This document shows, one piece after another, positions 8,252-13,652 of a stretch of 14,359 nt of DNA. Origin of the DNA: Flavihumibacter sp. (GTDB taxonomy: Bacteria; Bacteroidota; Bacteroidia; Chitinophagales; Chitinophagaceae); contig JALOMU010000044.1 of NCBI GenBank assembly GCA_025455285.1, positions 1-14,359 of the forward strand, written 5' to 3'. Below the pieces are notes generated by a model. It saw nothing but the letters and a program-made list of their open reading frames with translations. It ran no database searches and had not been told where the DNA came from. The position numbers and the translations under genes are program-made. Every line of letters starts with the position of its first letter. Position 1 is the first letter of the stretch.

Positions 8252-8317
8252 CTAATTACGTGTATCCAACCCCCATGAAAGTTTGTTCCTTAAAGTGCTA
8301 AGGAAATTATTTTCATT
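8252..8317 (-). pseudogene. Out-of-frame C-terminal end of NAD kinase
   Basis: Just past and overlapping the early stop of the NAD kinase ORF, another minus-strand frame reads NENN then FLSTLRNKLSWGLDTRN and stops at TAG 8252-8254. This is the conserved end of Bacteroidota NAD kinases (compare the FFSTLREKLMWG-type ending of the family). The main ORF switches instead to MKIISLAL and stops at 8290. Aligned by eye with the family, about four residues seem to be missing at the join, implying a small deletion whose length leaves remainder 1 on division by 3. No plausible start codon precedes this segment, so it is the severed end of the gene. Confidence 0.85.
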
Positions 8318-9120
8318 GATACGTCAAATTTCTCTCGTTTTACGGCTAATTGTATGTTTTTGCTAACAATTTCACGCCGACTGTCCAATGCACAGATAAA
8401 GTTATCAGACCGGGATTCCACTTCAAAGGATATGATGTTATCATCCGGCACTATCAGCGGTCGAACATTCAGGTTATGCGGAGCTACCGGTGTAATCACA
8501 AAACTTCCGGAATCCGGAAATACTATTGGTCCGCCGCAACTTAGGGAATAACCGGTTGATCCGGTAGGTGTGCTGACAATGAGACCATCCGACCAGTAGG
8601 TGTTTAAGAATTCCCCGTTCAGATAGGTATGAATCTTAATCATAGGAGAAATGTCTGTTTTATGGATCGCAAACTCATTAAGCGCATAGGGCGTTTCACC
8701 AAACAGCAACTTGTCTGCATCAAGATGTATCAGTGAACGGCGATCAATTACAAACTGCCGGTTTACCATAGAAGCAACAGCCGTTTTAAGTTCTTCTTTA
8801 CCAATACTTGCCAGAAATCCAAGACGGCCAAAATTAATCCCAAGGATTGGGATTTTTTTATTTCGAACCAGGGTTACCGTGTCAAGCAAGGTTCCATCTC
8901 CACCTAAACTGATAACAAATTCAATGGAATCATCGAGGTCTTCGGAATTGCTGAAAGTGGTGAGTTTATCGAGATGGAAGCGGACAACCGGGGCTATCTG
9001 TTCAAAAAATGCCTGGTAAATAACCGGCTCTATTTGCAGGCTATTAAGTTCATCGAATAAGTTCTGTATTTCCGAATAATCATCCTGGTCGATTACCCGG
9101 CTGTAAATCGCCACTTTCAT
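8290..9120 (-). CDS. nadK: NAD kinase, C-terminally frameshifted
   Basis: ATP-dependent phosphorylation of NAD to NADP in the cytoplasm, normally essential. Motifs in order: GGDGTLLDT at residues 73-81 with catalytic Asp75, NE at 148-149, and the glycine-rich GLIVSTPTGSTGYSLSCGGP at 179-198. The beta-sandwich C-terminal domain continues correctly to ALDSRREIVSKNIQLAVKREKFDVS. After that the reading frame is wrong: the ORF ends with MKIISLAL, while the family ending is encoded in another frame at 8252-8317. The ORF gives 276 residues where I would expect about 295-300. The start ATG is well placed, 32 bases after the stop of the outer-membrane protein gene. Whether the truncated enzyme works is unknown; the lost segment is a conserved C-terminal part of the fold. 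Confidence 0.93.
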   Translation of the reverse strand: MKVAIYSRVIDQDDYSEIQNLFDELNSLQIEPVIYQAFFEQIAPVVRFHLDKLTTFSNSEDLDDSIEFVISLGGDGTLLDTVTLVRNKKIPILGINFGRLGFLASIGKEELKTAVASMVNRQFVIDRRSLIHLDADKLLFGETPYALNEFAIHKTDISPMIKIHTYLNGEFLNTYWSDGLIVSTPTGSTGYSLSCGGPIVFPDSGSFVITPVAPHNLNVRPLIVPDDNIISFEVESRSDNFICALDSRREIVSKNIQLAVKREKFDVSMKIISLAL

Positions 9121-9152
9121 GTATCTGTTTTAGCCACCGGAAAGATAATCCA

Positions 9153-10349
9153 TTAAAAATCATTCCGGACGTGAAAAAAGAAGCCGTTCTGCCCCAGTTG
9201 ATTGAAGCTATATTCAAAACGTAATACGACATCGTACAGTGAAACTATATCAATTCCGAAGCCCGCTGTTGTGAGCAATTTATTATTAAGTGAATTTTCC
9301 CGGAAATACTTCGAATAGGAGTAACCAAGGTCGGCATAGGTTTTTGCATAAATTCTGAATGGCACCCGGTCATGACTCTGGCTACGAATAGGAAGAGGTA
9401 CTGAGAAATTAAGAATTTCCCGACGAAGCGTATTTCTGGTCATCCCCCCCAGCACGCCATCAATCACATACTTTTCCATTCCGCGCAGGTAAAAATCGCC
9501 GTATCCCATCAGGCGGTGCTGGCTAAAAGGCTGTTTGAAGGGAAGCCTTACAGTACTTGTCAGTTGGGTTGAAAAGGATCCCTTGGCTCCAATTTCCCAG
9601 GCTTTGGTAGCCTTCACATTGAGTAGCCACATACCTACATCTGATCCGAAACCACGACGGATCAATTGAGTCTCGGCCATGAACCCTCTCAAAGGATAAG
9701 GTGCATAATCCACATCCAAAAAGTTCATGGTATAGCTGATCTCAGGGTAAACTACCTGGGTTTTACCGGATTTACTGATGTAGTTGTTATTGACATTCCA
9801 GACCGCACTATCAATTTTACTCATCCCAAATCCAGCCCGTATTACATGGCGGGTTTTTAGTCCGGGTCTGTAATTCCATTGTATGGAACCTGTCATGGTT
9901 TCTTCCAGGAACCGTCCGGCTTTTGGAAGAGAATCCGCCCTTAAAAAAAACTGTTTGTTGTTCACGGTACGAGGGTTGACCTCCTTCATTGCAGAATAAT
10001 TGAAGTTAATGCCATATCCGCTTTTCAGAGATCCATCCATAAAAGGCTGGTTGTAAGAAACCTGGACCTGCCGTGAGTAGCCGGTAATCAACCAGACTTT
10101 CAAAACATCGTTTCTTCCCGTGGTATTATAATAATTGAGCTTAGCACCGTAATTGATCCGGTCCAGGCTATAGCCTTTGTCTGCCCAGGTTTGCAAATTT
10201 CGGTCAATTGGCTTCAGGTAAGGAATGGGGAATACATACCAACGCTCCTTCACATCAATTTCTACATCGACAAGATACCCCCTGAAACTCCGAAGGGAAA
10301 TAACCACATCATTAAATAAGCGCGTATTCACTAGTTGCTGTTTTCCCAA
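9153..10349 (-). CDS. TamA/BamA-like outer-membrane protein, broken near its N-terminus
   Basis: Omp85-superfamily protein: a short remaining POTRA segment and a C-terminal beta-barrel. Nearly all of the ORF looks family-like: LFNDVVISL and DVEIDVKERWYVFPIPYL (end of a POTRA domain), then barrel strands, with LRGMEKYVIDGVLGG as the RG-containing loop-6 equivalent and a final aromatic strand (GFFFHVRNDF). The TTG at 10349 is only the first start-like codon: the same frame remains open to 10403 and encodes DSVALNQLVAQFRL, clearly part of the protein. A TGA at 10404-10406 closes it, while a signal peptide lies in another frame upstream (10372-10524). Expected early POTRA residues are missing. 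The protein as encoded probably lacks an export signal, so the gene may be inactive. Role if intact: membrane protein or lipid insertion, exact substrate unknown. Confidence 0.85.
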   Translation of the reverse strand: MGKQQLVNTRLFNDVVISLRSFRGYLVDVEIDVKERWYVFPIPYLKPIDRNLQTWADKGYSLDRINYGAKLNYYNTTGRNDVLKVWLITGYSRQVQVSYNQPFMDGSLKSGYGINFNYSAMKEVNPRTVNNKQFFLRADSLPKAGRFLEETMTGSIQWNYRPGLKTRHVIRAGFGMSKIDSAVWNVNNNYISKSGKTQVVYPEISYTMNFLDVDYAPYPLRGFMAETQLIRRGFGSDVGMWLLNVKATKAWEIGAKGSFSTQLTSTVRLPFKQPFSQHRLMGYGDFYLRGMEKYVIDGVLGGMTRNTLRREILNFSVPLPIRSQSHDRVPFRIYAKTYADLGYSYSKYFRENSLNNKLLTTAGFGIDIVSLYDVVLRFEYSFNQLGQNGFFFHVRNDF

Positions 10350-10371
10350 CCGGAATTGGGCAACCAGTTGA

Positions 10372-10524
10372 TTAAGGGCAACGGAGTCTTGCCCCAGGCG
10401 GGCTCAGGCCGGGAGCTGTTTTAGCTTCATCGGTAATCGGCAAATTTGTTTGTGCGAACAGTCCCCTACTTAAACAGCAGAAGAGTGTTAACAGACAGAT
10501 TCTATATTTCCACACAATATTCAT
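10372..10524 (-). pseudogene. Severed 5' end (signal peptide) of the TamA-like gene
   Basis: An ATG at 10522-10524 opens a 50-codon frame starting MNIVWKYRICLLTLFCCLSR and continuing GLFAQTNLPITDEAKTAPG. This has a charged start, a hydrophobic core and an FAQ cleavage site, typical of a Bacteroidota signal peptide with a short linker. After about residue 40 it loses sense (LSPPGARLRCP) and stops at 10372, running in a different frame across the bases that encode ARLGQDSVALNQ of the downstream ORF. The two pieces together are the start and body of one gene, with the join near 10395-10410. A direct repeat GCCTG flanks the join (GGCCTGAGCCCGCCTGGGG), compatible with a deletion between short repeats. 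Confidence 0.75.
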
Positions 10525-10573
10525 TCCTTTCGTGCACGGTACCTATGAAAATACAGGATTCAGCTAAGACTGG

Positions 10574-10589
10574 AAATCAAATTTGATTT
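10574..10589. repeat. 16-bp perfect palindrome downstream of the CBS gene
   Basis: AAATCAAATTTGATTT is its own reverse complement, lying just after the CBS-protein stop and about 50 bases before the signal-peptide ATG of the TamA-like gene. Eight T follow it on the plus strand (eight A precede it on the minus strand). It could be an operator-like site or a weak AT-rich hairpin ending the CBS transcript; being loop-less and AT-rich it would make a poor intrinsic terminator. Its function is not evident. Confidence 0.4.
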
Positions 10590-10592
10590 TTT

Positions 10593-11255
10593 TTACAGAT
10601 TAAGGTAATTCATGAGGTGGTCGTAGTTGTTTCTAAGTTCATTTTCATACATTTCTTCTCCGAAATAGTACCGAACCTGGTATTCATAGCGCTGGAAGGT
10701 GGCAACAATATCGGATAATTCGAACTTATTCAATTTAAGTGTAACATATAAAACGCCCAGGTTATTGTCAAAATAAGTGTTCAGTTGGGTAATCTGAGCA
10801 TCATTTGTTTCTACTAACTTGTAGATTTCAGAGAAGGCAAAATTTCTTTTGTCCATTTCCAGGACTATAATACCACCTGGCTCATCTGCTCCGATCATAT
10901 GCCCTGTAAATTTAAGCAGATCGGCTGCTGCGATGGCCCCCACCCATTCAAAATTGGTTTCCGTAACAGGCACCACTGCCAATCCATATTCATTCGCCAG
11001 CTGAACCGCTTCTGTAAAATGTCCATTGGGGCTTACCCTCACCCGGGAAATGGCACCACTGATGGTTTCGAGTGTTTTGCTGTCATCTTCACTATTTAGC
11101 AGATCTGATTCGGCAATGAGTCCAATAAAAATATCTTCTTCAACAAGTGGCAAATGGATCACATTACAGTCATCCATCAACTGCATAGCCCTGTAAATAG
11201 GGTCTTTTACAGACAATACGGGGAGTGAAACCGATATCAGGTCCTTATTGATCAC
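10593..11255 (-). CDS. CBS-domain protein with ACT-like C-terminal region
   Basis: A cytoplasmic protein with two tandem CBS motifs (about residues 8-60 and 72-125, with VIHLPLVEEDIFIGLIAESDLL and LAVVPVTETNFEWVGAIAAADLL as the strand-helix cores), which in other proteins bind adenine nucleotides. The C-terminal part, about 128-200 (GGIIVLEMDKRNFAFSEIYKLVE onward), looks like an ACT-type fold. Length is 220 residues and the C-terminus (HLMNYLNL) is intact. The start codon is GTG: an in-frame TAA lies 18 bases upstream and no ATG falls between. In this phylum the gene commonly neighbours nadK as I recall, suggesting an energy- or nucleotide-sensing role, but here the TamA-like gene separates them. 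Function is not established. Confidence 0.85.
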   Translation of the reverse strand: MINKDLISVSLPVLSVKDPIYRAMQLMDDCNVIHLPLVEEDIFIGLIAESDLLNSEDDSKTLETISGAISRVRVSPNGHFTEAVQLANEYGLAVVPVTETNFEWVGAIAAADLLKFTGHMIGADEPGGIIVLEMDKRNFAFSEIYKLVETNDAQITQLNTYFDNNLGVLYVTLKLNKFELSDIVATFQRYEYQVRYYFGEEMYENELRNNYDHLMNYLNL

Positions 11256-11284
11256 TTGTTTCGTTTATGTATAGACGACAATTC

Positions 11285-11341
11285 TCAGGCAACCGCTGCC
11301 GGCTCATTGAGTTTCGTCAAAAATTTATGAAGAATTTTGTT
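11285..11341 (-). pseudogene. Out-of-frame C-terminal tail of the alpha/beta hydrolase
   Basis: Beginning within the last codons of the hydrolase ORF, a second frame reads NKILHKFLTKLNEPAAVA and stops at TGA 11285-11287. This is a convincing final helix: family members continue ERPxxFNxxLxxFL after the catalytic histidine. The main ORF instead reads ERPDQQNSS and stops at 11325. Restoring five bases (for example a duplicated TTCAA-type unit between GATCAA and CAAAATT) would give ERPDQFNKILHKFL in one frame. That exact five-base repair is inference; the two frames themselves are seen in the sequence. Confidence 0.75.
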
Positions 11342-12056
11342 GATCGGGACGCTCCATCATTGGGGCATGTCCGCATTTATCAATAAAGTGCAGTTCGCTA
11401 TTGGGAATCAATCTATTAAACTCTCTTCCAACAAAAGGAGGGGTAATTGTATCATTATTTCCCCAAACCAGTAGCGTTGGTTGCTGAATCTGGCTTAGTT
11501 CCTCACCTAAATTGTTGCGGATTGCGCTTTTCGCAAGAGCGATGATCTTTATGACTTTCAGGCGGCTGGTAGTGATTTCATAAACTTCATCAACCAACTC
11601 TTTAGTAGCCATTTTAGGGTCATAAAACGTGACTTCTGTTTTTTTCTTAATGTATTCGTAGTCGCCACGTTTTGGATAGGTATCACCCATTCCGTTCTCA
11701 AAGAGTCCTGAACTACCGGTCAGGGTCAGGCTACGAATTCTTTCAGGATGCTTCAAAACGTGAACAAGACCTACATGCCCACCCAGTGAGTTACCTAGTA
11801 AATGAATGTTCCGGTAATCTTTGGCTTCAATGAATTTGTAAACGAATTTCTGCAGGCCTCCTACTGAAGTGTGCAGGATGTCGAGTTCAAACAACGGCAG
11901 CATGGGAACCACTACTTTATAGTGATTTCGAAAGTATTCGATCAGGTCTCTGAAATTGCTCAGGGCCCCAAAAAGACCGTGGAGCAGGACCAAAGGTTCA
12001 CCTTCCCCTTCCTCGATGTACTTGAATTTATCCAGCTGTTTGATCTCGTATTGCAT
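11325..12056 (-). CDS. Alpha/beta-fold hydrolase, frameshifted at the last helix
   Basis: Serine hydrolase of the alpha/beta-hydrolase superfamily, probably cytoplasmic (no signal peptide). It carries the oxyanion-hole HGLFG at 26-30, the nucleophile elbow GNSLGG with Ser90, the acid in WGNNDTITPP (Asp202) and the histidine in KCGHAPMMERP (His230). The catalytic triad is therefore complete. The substrate cannot be read; esters, lactones or thioesters are all possible. The ORF ends at residue 243 with QQNSS, whereas the expected final amphipathic helix is encoded in another frame at 11285-11341. Loss of the helix may affect stability more than catalysis. The gene lies between the CvpA-family gene and the CBS gene. 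Confidence 0.9.
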   Translation of the reverse strand: MQYEIKQLDKFKYIEEGEGEPLVLLHGLFGALSNFRDLIEYFRNHYKVVVPMLPLFELDILHTSVGGLQKFVYKFIEAKDYRNIHLLGNSLGGHVGLVHVLKHPERIRSLTLTGSSGLFENGMGDTYPKRGDYEYIKKKTEVTFYDPKMATKELVDEVYEITTSRLKVIKIIALAKSAIRNNLGEELSQIQQPTLLVWGNNDTITPPFVGREFNRLIPNSELHFIDKCGHAPMMERPDQQNSS

Positions 12057-12100
12057 CTCTTCGTAAAAATAATACTTCCAATGAATTGCTAAAATAGTCC

Positions 12101-12150
12101 ATTTAGCTCAATAATTACTAGTAGCGCCATCTGTCACCAGGTAGCTAAAT
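12101..12150. repeat. Inverted repeat in the CvpA-hydrolase gap
   Basis: ATTTAGCT (12101-12108) and AGCTAAAT (12143-12150) are exact inverted copies, 34 bases apart, and the right copy overlaps the CvpA stop. A third related copy (GCTAAAAT at 12088-12095) can pair with the first around ATAGTCC-type bases to make a short hairpin. The arrangement could form alternative stems at the end of the CvpA transcript. The stems are AT-rich and short, so this may be chance. Confidence 0.25.
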
Positions 12151-12696
12151 AGTATGTATAGATGGATTTTTTTCTTCTGAAAATCGCTCCAGGAATCCAC
12201 CAATCTCAGTCATAATATCCTTAAAAACTGGGATTACAGAGGCTATCCAGTCAACCGCATCAGGACCCCACGGTGCAATTATAGGATAAGTAACAGAAGA
12301 TTCCATTGCTTCCTGACCGATCAGTGATAATTTATCCAGGTAAAAAATAAATAAAGACCATATCAGCAGGTAAATAACAGCGTAAAAAACGATTCCGGCT
12401 GCTTTGTTTACCCAGCCTAAGAAAGCCCATTCGGTTGTTTTTTCCAGCAATTTTCCAATCAGGTTTATAAGGAGCACTACAACAACAAAAACCAACAGGA
12501 AAGACAATAAGGGCAACCATCGGGCGGAAACCTGAACAGTATCTTCCAGCCATATTGCGGTTGTGGCAGATAGTTTCAATGCCGCCAATACGCCAAGAAA
12601 CAGGGCAATAAATGAAAAAATAGCCATTACCAATCCGTTGCGGATTCCCTTGAATACTGCCAGCGCCAACACCAGAAAAGTTACAATATCTATCAA
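12145..12696 (-). CDS. CvpA-family inner-membrane protein
   Basis: Membrane protein of the CvpA/colicin V production family. Four hydrophobic segments are visible: about 3-22 (IVTFLVLALAVFKGIRNGLV), 24-42 (FSFIALFLGVLAALKLS), 60-80 (LLSFLLVFVVVVLLINLIG) and 98-120 (AAGIVFYAVIYLLIWSLFIF). The KGIRNGLV turn after the first segment is typical. The soluble C-terminus contains PIIAPWGPDAVDWIASVIPVFKD, which is common in Bacteroidota members. Length is 183 residues. The start is TTG: an in-frame TAA lies 27 bases upstream and no ATG is available. The molecular role of this family is poorly defined, with envelope maintenance suggested in other bacteria. Confidence 0.88.
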   Translation of the reverse strand: MIDIVTFLVLALAVFKGIRNGLVMAIFSFIALFLGVLAALKLSATTAIWLEDTVQVSARWLPLLSFLLVFVVVVLLINLIGKLLEKTTEWAFLGWVNKAAGIVFYAVIYLLIWSLFIFYLDKLSLIGQEAMESSVTYPIIAPWGPDAVDWIASVIPVFKDIMTEIGGFLERFSEEKNPSIHTI

Positions 12697-12743
12697 TTCA
12701 CCAGATTTATTTCCCTTCGGTTAACCCACAGGGTAATTGAAGA

Positions 12744-13193
12744 TCAGGACAAAAGTGATTTAACGAGCGCAGAAATGGCTTTACCATCCGCTTGTCCCGC
12801 CAGCTTTTTAGTTGCTACTCCCATTACCTTACCCAGATCCGCAACCGAACTGGCGCCTGCTTCAGCAATAATGATTTTCAACGCTTCCCGGAGTTCGTCT
12901 TCGGTCAGTTGTTTTGGAAGAAACTGTTCAATTAAAGCAATCTCTTCCTGTTCTTTAGCAGCCAGGTCATCCCGGTTTTGCTGTTGGAATATTTCAAGTG
13001 AATCCCGGCGTTGTTTCACCATTTTTTGTAGCATTTTGGCAGCAGTCTCTTCAGAAAGCTGACCATTCGCCCCGGGCTCAGTTTTGGCTTTGATAATTTC
13101 AGCTTTGATGGCACGCAGCCCTCTTAACGCCGCTTCGTTTTTTGCTTTCATGGCCTCTTTCATTTCGGCCATTATTTTTTCTTCTAAAGTCAT
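12744..13193 (-). CDS. GatB/YqeY-domain protein
   Basis: Small cytoplasmic protein of the YqeY family (149 residues), related to the tail domain of the GatB subunit of tRNA amidotransferase. Its precise role is unsettled; a link to tRNA-dependent amidation is inferred from that homology. The sequence starts MTLEEKIMAEMKEAMKAKNE and shows the family helices (ALRGLRAIKAEIIKAKTEPG, MVKQRRDSLEIFQQQNRDDL), the second domain (EQFLPKQLTEDELREALKII) and the usual ending VMGVATKKLAGQADGKAISALVKSLL. The ATG at 13193 is chosen because the 21-codon extension upstream is translated from short tandem repeats and has no family similarity. It follows gldC by 75 bases. Confidence 0.93.
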   Translation of the reverse strand: MTLEEKIMAEMKEAMKAKNEAALRGLRAIKAEIIKAKTEPGANGQLSEETAAKMLQKMVKQRRDSLEIFQQQNRDDLAAKEQEEIALIEQFLPKQLTEDELREALKIIIAEAGASSVADLGKVMGVATKKLAGQADGKAISALVKSLLS

Positions 13194-13210
13194 GGTATGG
13201 AATTTAAAAG

Positions 13211-13237
13211 GAGGAATGGAGGAATGGAAGAAGGAAG
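13211..13237. repeat. Octamer tandem repeat GAGGAATG
   Basis: Two exact copies of GAGGAATG (13211-13218 and 13219-13226) are followed by a degenerate third (GAAGAAGG, 13227-13234) and further GGAAG. One strand is all purine apart from two T bases. The array lies just upstream of the yqeY-like start, adjacent to the heptamer array. Confidence 0.6.
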
Positions 13238-13244
13238 CAGTGAA

Positions 13245-13275
13245 TTCATACTTCACACTTCATACTTCTTACTTC
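13245..13275. repeat. Heptamer tandem repeat (TTCATAC type) at the gldC 3' end
   Basis: Four 7-base units follow one another: TTCATAC, TTCACAC, TTCATAC, TTCTTAC, then a partial TTC. On the coding strand they read as GAAGTNN, and the gldC stop codon TAA is itself inside the first unit. The units vary only at positions 4-5. I recall GAAGTATG-type arrays in intergenic regions of several Bacteroidota genomes, but cannot check copy number here. Confidence 0.7.
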
Positions 13276-13619
13276 AATTGGTTTTCTTTCATTTGCTGCT
13301 CCTGGAATTTTTTATAAAAATCTTTTGCAAAATTTCGGAGATCGTTTACCTGGTCTTCATTGCGGGTAGCCCGCTGATAGGTATCAGCCATTGTCAACAA
13401 GGTCTGGTAGAAAAAATCAGCCATTTCATCCACCATCATATCCTTGGTCCAAAGATCAATCCGGAGAGCGGTTTTCTCTGCTCCATCCCAGAAAGCGAGC
13501 ATCATTGCTTTTGCTTTTTGAGCTTCTTCGGCAGTACTAGCAGTAGCACTCCAGCTGATCTGAGCGGGAACTTTATCGGGATCCAGTTGAACATCAATAG
13601 TAATTGTAGATTGCTGCAT
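13269..13619 (-). CDS. gldC: Gliding motility protein GldC
   Basis: Small protein (116 residues) of the GldC family, specific to Bacteroidota and associated with gliding motility/type IX secretion; it has no signal peptide. The family core is well preserved: ITIDVQLDPDKVPAQISWSA, then KAMMLAFWDGAEKTALRIDLWTKDMMVDEMADFFYQTLLTMADTYQRAT, close to the Flavobacterium johnsoniae protein as I remember it. The lysine-rich end (FYKKFQEQQMKENQLK) runs into the repeat array. The presence of gldC alone does not prove that the organism glides, since it also occurs in non-gliding members. An exact TAnnTTTG box lies upstream, so it may start its own transcript with yqeY behind it. Confidence 0.94.
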   Translation of the reverse strand: MQQSTITIDVQLDPDKVPAQISWSATASTAEEAQKAKAMMLAFWDGAEKTALRIDLWTKDMMVDEMADFFYQTLLTMADTYQRATRNEDQVNDLRNFAKDFYKKFQEQQMKENQLK

Positions 13620-13637
13620 ATAAGCTGTTTATGGCTG

Positions 13638-13645
13638 CAAAACTA
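13638..13645 (-). promoter_or_regulatory. Candidate Bacteroidota -7 promoter element upstream of gldC
   Basis: The minus strand reads TAGTTTTG followed by CA, an exact TAnnTTTG match, 18 bases before the gldC ATG and just after the glycosyltransferase stop. The spacing would give a leader of roughly a dozen bases. The -33 position falls in glycosyltransferase coding sequence and shows no clear TTG, so support rests on the -7 box and its intergenic placement. Confidence 0.45.
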
Positions 13646-13652
13646 GGATTAA

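Noticed and set aside
8300..8330. Programmed -1 frameshift to reach the NAD kinase C-terminus
   Set aside because: No standard X XXY YYZ slippery heptamer or strong downstream stem is visible, and the family alignment also needs extra residues, which points to deleted bases.
10347..10349. TTG at 10349 as a true start of the TamA-like protein
   Set aside because: The frame is open 18 codons further upstream and those codons encode recognisable POTRA sequence, so the TTG is internal to a broken gene.
13194..13256. A 21-codon N-terminal extension of the YqeY-like protein starting at 13256
   Set aside because: It is translated from the tandem-repeat region, lacks family similarity, and the ATG at 13193 gives the usual MTLEEKI-type start.
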